Positions 57,671 to 64,000 of a DNA stretch of 64,000 nt are shown piece by piece. The stretch covers positions 1,254,957 to 1,318,956 of the forward strand of contig ML662465.1 of the NCBI GenBank assembly GCA_007570785.1. Direction: 5' to 3'. A program made the translations under genes and the position numbers. Under the pieces are notes generated by a model that worked only from the letters and a program-made list of their open reading frames with translations, was not told the DNA's origin and made no database searches. Numbering within the stretch: the first letter of the stretch is position 1; every line of letters starts with the position of its first letter. This DNA is from Antilocapra americana. Its lineage: Eukaryota > Chordata > Mammalia > Artiodactyla > Antilocapridae.

Positions 57671-57866
57671 GGGACTTCCCTGCGGGTCCAGTGGCTAAGA
57701 CTCCATGCTCCCAGTGCAGGGGGCCTGGGTTCCATCCCTGATCAGGGAACTGATGCCACAACTAAGAGCTCTCATGCGGCAACCAGAAATAATCCTGCAT
57801 GCCACAACGAAGATGGAAGATGCCAGGTGTTGCAACTAAGACCCGGTGCAGCCAAATAAAAAAATG
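57671..57866 (+). repeat. CHR-type SINE
   Basis: gggacttccctgcgggtcca, ggttccatccctgatcaggg, actaagacccggtgcagcca and A-rich tail. Flanks 57656-57670 and 57867-57881 match at 13 of 15 bases. Confidence 0.88.
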
Positions 57867-57944
57867 AAGAGGAGGGGACAGGGGTATGGGCCCACATTTC
57901 ACCTGAGGCAGGCTCCTCTGAACTCTCTCTGCAGCTATAGGCCC

Positions 57945-58297
57945 TGACCTTGGGTCCTGTCCTTGGCCTGCCTACGTCAGTTTTAGCAAGAATCCTACTG
58001 GCTCAGTTTAGCAAGAATCCCTCATCCTCGAAACCCGATCAAGTTCCTCATTCCCCACTCTGGAGCTCTTACCCTTCTTTAGCAGGAATCTTGTCAAGTC
58101 ACTTTAGCTAGAATCCCTCCAGCCCTCGGGTTCCCTCTATCTGCTGGCCCCTGCCCTCCTTGGCTCTAAATGCTCTATTGTTCTTGTATTCAGAGTTGAG
58201 CTTCATTTCTCTCTTGGGGCAAAACTTTTGCAGTGGTCCCTGAGTAAAGGCTGCTTTATTGTCTTATCAAGTGTCATGAATAATTTCTCTTCAACAC
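57945..58297 (+). mobile_element. LTR-like fragment of an endogenous retrovirus
   Basis: Contains three imperfect copies of a tttagcaagaatcc motif and an R/U5-like end: tcccttgagtaaag-type ccctgagtaaaggctgcttt, then tcaagtgtcatgaataattt. I could not find the TG start or a duplication, so it is probably truncated. Family not known to me. Confidence 0.5.
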
Positions 58298-58459
58298 CTG
58301 TCCACACCCAAGATAATTCCAACTGCACCCCTATTTGAGGATAAATCCTATCCAAGGTCCTTGCTCATGAGTTTGGGTTTCAGGAAGGGTGTGTAGACCC
58401 AAGCAGTGGCTCCCTCCAGTGGCATAAACTCTACCCTCTTGTTCCATCTTCACTTTGAA

Positions 58460-58464
<5 letters not shown>

Positions 58465-58523
<59 letters not shown>

Positions 58524-58597
58524 CGTGCGTGCGTGTGTGTGTGCGTGCGTGCGTGCGTGTGTGTGTGTGCGTGCGTGTGTGTGCGTGCGTGTGCGCG
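58465..58597. repeat. Compound (GT)n / (GCGT)n microsatellite
   Basis: 133 bp of uninterrupted alternating purine-pyrimidine: about 54 bases of pure GT followed by interspersed GCGT units. Confidence 0.95.
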
Positions 58598-58810
58598 CTC
58601 AGTAGCTCAGTCATGTCTGACTCTTTGCGACCCTATGGACTATAGCTTGCCAGGGTCCTCTGTCTATGGAATTTTTCAAGCAAGAATACTGGACTGGGTT
58701 GCCATTTCCTACTCTAGGGGATTTTCCTGATGCAGGGGTCTAACCTGTGTCTCTTGCATCTCCTGCATTGGCAGGCAGATTCTTTACCACTATGCCACTT
58801 GGGAAGTCCC
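58598..58810 (-). repeat. Bov-tA SINE abutting microsatellite
   Basis: Antisense Bov-tA: gctcagtcatgtctgactct to actatgccacttgggaagtc. Its 3' end faces the microsatellite. Confidence 0.88.
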
Positions 58811-58991
58811 CAGACTACTTTGAGTTCAAGGGCCAGGGCAAACTCAGTGAGACTGTGGAGCTTCCTGAGCCCCGTGCCCACCTTTTCCAGCTCAGCTGCC
58901 CCTCCTGCAGCATTGCTGTTCTCCCACTACCTCCGCCAAATGCCTCCAAGGCTTCTTATACATCCCACCTCAGATCCTAGTGGATCTGCTT

Positions 58992-59175
58992 TTTTTTGGA
59001 TGTGGAGCATTTTTGAAGTCTTTATTAAATCTGTTACAATGTTGTTTCTGTTTTATAGCGTTTTTTATTTTGGCTACAAGGCATGCGGTGTCTTAGCTCC
59101 TCCACCAGGGACTGGACCCGCACCCCCTACGCTGGTAGGTGAAGTCTTAACCACTGGACCGCCAGGGAAGTCCCA
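58992..59175 (-). repeat. CHR-type SINE, 10-bp TSD
   Basis: tttggatgtggagcattttt at the left and aaccactggaccgccaggga at the right. The perfect repeat ggatctgctt occurs at 58982-58991 and 59176-59185. Confidence 0.9.
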
Positions 59176-59317
59176 GGATCTGCTTCTAAAACTGAAATAG
59201 ATGCAGAACCCTGTCGTTGGTCTGGGGCCCTGGCATTACTTGCCCGGTTTCACTCACTAGCCCCTAGCTGCTCCTTTCTTGACCTTTTCTTTTTTATTTG
59301 GTTTTTTATTTTTTGCT

Positions 59318-59497
59318 GGGAAAGATTGAGGGCAGGAGGAAAAGGGGACAACAGAGGATGAGATGATTGGGTGGTATCACGGACTCAGTGGACATGGGTT
59401 TGGGTAGATTCTGGCAGTTGGTGATGGACAGGGAGGCCTGGAGTGCTGCGGTTCATGGGGTCGCCAAGAGTCAGACACAACTGAGCAACTGAACTGA
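59318..59497 (+). repeat. BovB LINE 3' tail
   Basis: Last 180 bp of BovB: acaacagaggatgagatgat, ggcagttggtgatggacagg, ending gagcaactgaactgatactg. Confidence 0.88.
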
Positions 59498-59509
59498 TAC
59501 TGATTACTT

Positions 59510-59632
59510 TTTTTGGTCACATTGCAGGGCATTTCAGGATCTTAGTTCCTCAACCAAGGATCGAACCCTTGCCCCACTCTGTGTTGGGTGCACAGAGTCA
59601 TAACCACTAGGCCACCAGGGAGTTCTGCCTTC
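59510..59632 (-). repeat. CHR-type SINE fragment
   Basis: tttttttggtcacattgcag, caaccaaggatcgaaccctt, ending actaggccaccagggagttc. The T-rich stretch before the BovB at 59285-59317 may be its displaced tail. Confidence 0.7.
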
Positions 59633-59639
59633 TTAATGC

Positions 59640-60080
59640 AGCATCCTGAGTGGTCCTGTTATACTCTGGGCAGACATCTATCCTCTGCTCAGAACCTCCC
59701 CCGGCTCCCTCCCATCTCAGAGTAAATGCTGGAGTCAGTCCTTGTAACAGACTTCACGCACCATGACCTGGCCCCTCCCCCACTTCCTTTCTACTCTTCC
59801 CCCTGTTGCTGTACCCCTGCCCACTCAGCTCTGCCCACACTGCTCTCTCAGTTATCCCCTACTCCAGGGCCTTTGCACTGGCTGCGCCTTCTTCCTGGAA
59901 CCTCTTTTCCTGGGATGTCACAGCCAGCTCCCACCTTCCTTCAAACTTTTGCTCCCATGTCACCTTCCCTTGAGATGCCCTTGAAGCCCTGATTTAAAGC
60001 CACAACCTCCTACCCTCGCCTCTCTGCGCCTCCCTGCCTTGTTGTTCTCCTAAGCTCATGACACCTGCTGACTCTCCAAC
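59640..60080 (+). repeat. L2 LINE 3' remnant
   Basis: L2 3' pattern in order: ctactccagggcctttgcac, ttcttcctggaacctctttt, ttttgctcccatgtcacctt, aagccctgatttaaagccac and cctaccctcgcctctctg. Confidence 0.65.
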
Positions 60081-60180
60081 GTACTCATTAATGCCGTTCA
60101 TGCTCTTTTCTCCTTGGTGCTGAGCATCCAAATGGAAGAATATCTTAGACGGAAATATCAAACCCCTCTGTGCTTCCTCT

Positions 60181-60313
60181 TGGAGTAGGAAACGGCAACC
60201 CACTCCAGCATTCTTGCCTGGAGAATCCCAGGGACGGCGGAGCCTGGTGGGCTGCTGTCTCTGGGGTCGCACAGAGTCGGACACGACTGAAGCGACTTAG
60301 CAGCAGCAGCAGC
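60181..60313 (+). repeat. BOV-A2-type monomer, 10-bp TSD
   Basis: ggagtaggaaacggcaaccc, gaatcccagggacggcggag, ending (agc)n. The perfect repeat tgcttcctct lies at 60171-60180 and 60314-60323. Confidence 0.9.
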
Positions 60314-60323
60314 TGCTTCCTCT

Positions 60324-61107
60324 AGGTATATCTTAAGAGAGTGTGGTCTCTGAGGCATGTGCCACCTGGGCTCTCCTTGCTTTGGACACCCATGACAGGG
60401 TTCCCAGCCTCTAGATCCCTGAGTCCTACACATATGCACACATGCCACCGTCTCAAGCCAACATCTGAGGGATTGGTTTTCAAATGTGTACAGATGCTCC
60501 TCTGATGAATATTGTACAGCCGTTTAAAAGTGCTACTGAATTCCTTTTAGCTGCTTGGCCGTGATTTATTTTCTCTGTCGACCAATACTCTCAATGCCAC
60601 CATTATTGAATGGAAGTCCTCTTTCTCAAAATAGTTGGGAACGCCTTGCCTAAGGCCAGAAAAGGGATCTAATAAACAAGTCTGGGGACCCTTGGCCATC
60701 CTTCATACGGGTTCCTGCCAGGAATGTTGCCCACAATTACTCTCACCTACCCCCAGGCAGAGTAGCCGCAGCTGCCAGGGAGCAGGGGCTCATCCACCAG
60801 AGGGACGCAATTCATAATCCGTTAACCTTGAATTCTGCAAGTCCTGCCACTCCACGAGCTGGGGCTTGGGAGAGCTGTTCTTAGCTTGGGAGGAATTCAA
60901 ATGAGCTCTTGCAAGCAACACGCACTTCATTGGTGCGCATCCCGGGTGTCTGGGCACTGCACGCTCTACAGTGTGGCTGGGGTTCAGGGAACGTGGTTAT
61001 CTTAGAGCAGAGGTGCAGATGGAATGCTCATAGTCAGACCATCCCACCTTGCACAAGAGATCCTGAGAAGGTCTGTGCAAATTTGATTTGATGATCTTGG
61101 TTCAGAT
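60324..61107. other. Intergenic sequence without named feature
   Basis: Nothing recognised. Confidence 0.5.
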
Positions 61108-61117
61108 GTTAATAATA

Positions 61118-61327
61118 ATGTGTGCTAAGTTGCCTCAGTCATGTCCAACTCTTTGCGACCCCAAGGACTGTAGCCCACCAGGTTCCTCTGTCCATGGGGA
61201 TTCTCCAGGCAAGAATACTGGAGTGCGTTGCCATGCCCTCCTCCAGGGGATATTCCCCAATTAGGGATCGAACATGCGTCTGCACTGGCAGGTGGGTTCT
61301 TTACTACTAGCGCCACTTGGGAAGCCC
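61118..61327 (-). repeat. Bov-tA SINE, 10-bp TSD
   Basis: Antisense Bov-tA: gcctcagtcatgtccaactc to actagcgccacttgggaagc. The perfect repeat gttaataata flanks it at 61108-61117 and 61328-61337. Confidence 0.92.
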
Positions 61328-61337
61328 GTTAATAATA

Positions 61338-62179
61338 CTAGACAGTCAAGTGCTTTTTGTGGGCACAATCTCATCACAACTGCCCAATATTCTTCCCTGT
61401 TTCTCCCCCTCCCTTTTTTAATAGATATGGAAATAGAGAGATTTAGTAACTGGTTCAGAGCCCAAAGGTGGTCAAGCCCCAGGGTTTCCTGACTCCCAAA
61501 GTCACTATTCTTGACCCTTCTGTCCATCCCCAAACTTGAAGGTTCTGGGTTGGCAGCCTCTGTGGGGGCACCCCTGTCTGATAACTGCAAAAGTTCCTGT
61601 CTGGCATAGTATCTTCTTGGGTCATACTGCTAAGGATCTGGGCTGGGTGGGGATGGCCTGTGAGGGGAAGCTCCATTTCTGTGTCTAACCCTTGAGCACC
61701 TGGTGTGGCTCACTCCTGGCGGTTCCATGCCTCGGTAGGGAGGCCAGGAGACTGCAGCTTCATTCTGCCAGGGGAGCCTGTTCTGTTGGTTCATACAGCC
61801 CAAATCTCCCCGGGAGAGAGACCCTCAGGGGAAGCACAAGCCCTTCAGACTATTGCCCAGCACATCTGGTGAGGTACCCCTCCTGACGGGTCCTGCAACT
61901 CCAGAATCAGTAATGAAGCATCCTTCCCAGTGGGTCCAGCAGCTTCCTTGGTGTGCGAAACCCTCAACTCTGCAGCTCAGTCTTTGGGACTCCCTCCTGG
62001 GGTTCCCTCTGGGGGCGAGGGCGCTGCTGGCCCCTTTTCTTCGTGGGGACCCCAGCAGGCTTGCTCTTCTCTCCAGAGGGCGGGACTTCTCCGGTTCCTG
62101 CGCGAGATGACCCCTCCCGGCTGGTTTCGTGGCTTCACCTCCCTCTTTCTCCGAGAGAGCCTCTCTGGTACTCTTGCTT
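61338..62179. other. Sequence upstream of GSG1L CpG island
   Basis: Rising G+C toward the island, with a possible MIR-like remnant at 61340-61490. No gene seen. Confidence 0.5.
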
Positions 62180-62299
62180 CTCAGACCCTCCACTCGGGTG
62201 CGGGTCTCTTTCCCCGGTGCCCCTTCTCTGCCGGGGCCCCGTCCGCCCGCGCCCGGCGAGGGGCGCCCCCCTCCCGTGAGGGCGGGAGCCAGAACAGTG

Positions 62300-64000
<1,701 letters not shown>

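Noticed and set aside
58406..58730. Cysteine/valine-rich open frames
   Set aside because: Produced by translating the GT/GCGT microsatellite and the adjoining SINE.

Overview
This is genomic DNA from a bovid ruminant (cattle, sheep, goat or a close relative). BovB (RTE-type) LINEs, Bov-tA and BOV-A2 SINEs, and CHR-type tRNA-derived SINEs occur throughout, and this combination marks ruminants. The gene pair (XPO6 followed by GSG1L on the same strand) matches the conserved neighbourhood of human 16p12, which I expect on cattle chromosome 25. The chromosome is established knowledge plus inference; it cannot be read from the sequence.

Layout. Positions 1 to about 32.6 kb hold the 3' half of XPO6 on the + strand: twelve coding exons, the stop codon at 32059-32061, a short 3' UTR and an AATAAA signal at 32610. 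The exons join in one open frame with matching splice phases and encode the C-terminal 590 residues of exportin-6, the RanGTP-dependent exporter of profilin-actin. The 5' half of the gene lies upstream of the window. From 32.6 to about 62.2 kb is intergenic DNA with no supportable gene, largely layered retroelements. From about 62.2 to 63.3 kb is a CpG island holding the 5' region and first coding exon (62650-62992) of GSG1L, a claudin-fold AMPA-receptor auxiliary subunit; the rest of that gene lies beyond the window.

No small RNA gene, CRISPR array, operon or prokaryotic feature is present. The two genes are not known to share a pathway; their adjacency is conserved synteny.

The most informative extra structure is in the repeats. 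A BovB at 17281-18932 carries a 5' inversion typical of twin priming, with a 10-bp target-site duplication. BovB copies in opposite orientation flank groups of XPO6 exons and could pair in the pre-mRNA. A BovB is nested in an older L1. A solo LTR of 481 bp is flanked by a 5-bp duplication. Two young L1 fragments have perfect 13- and 15-bp duplications. No undescribed biological system was found.
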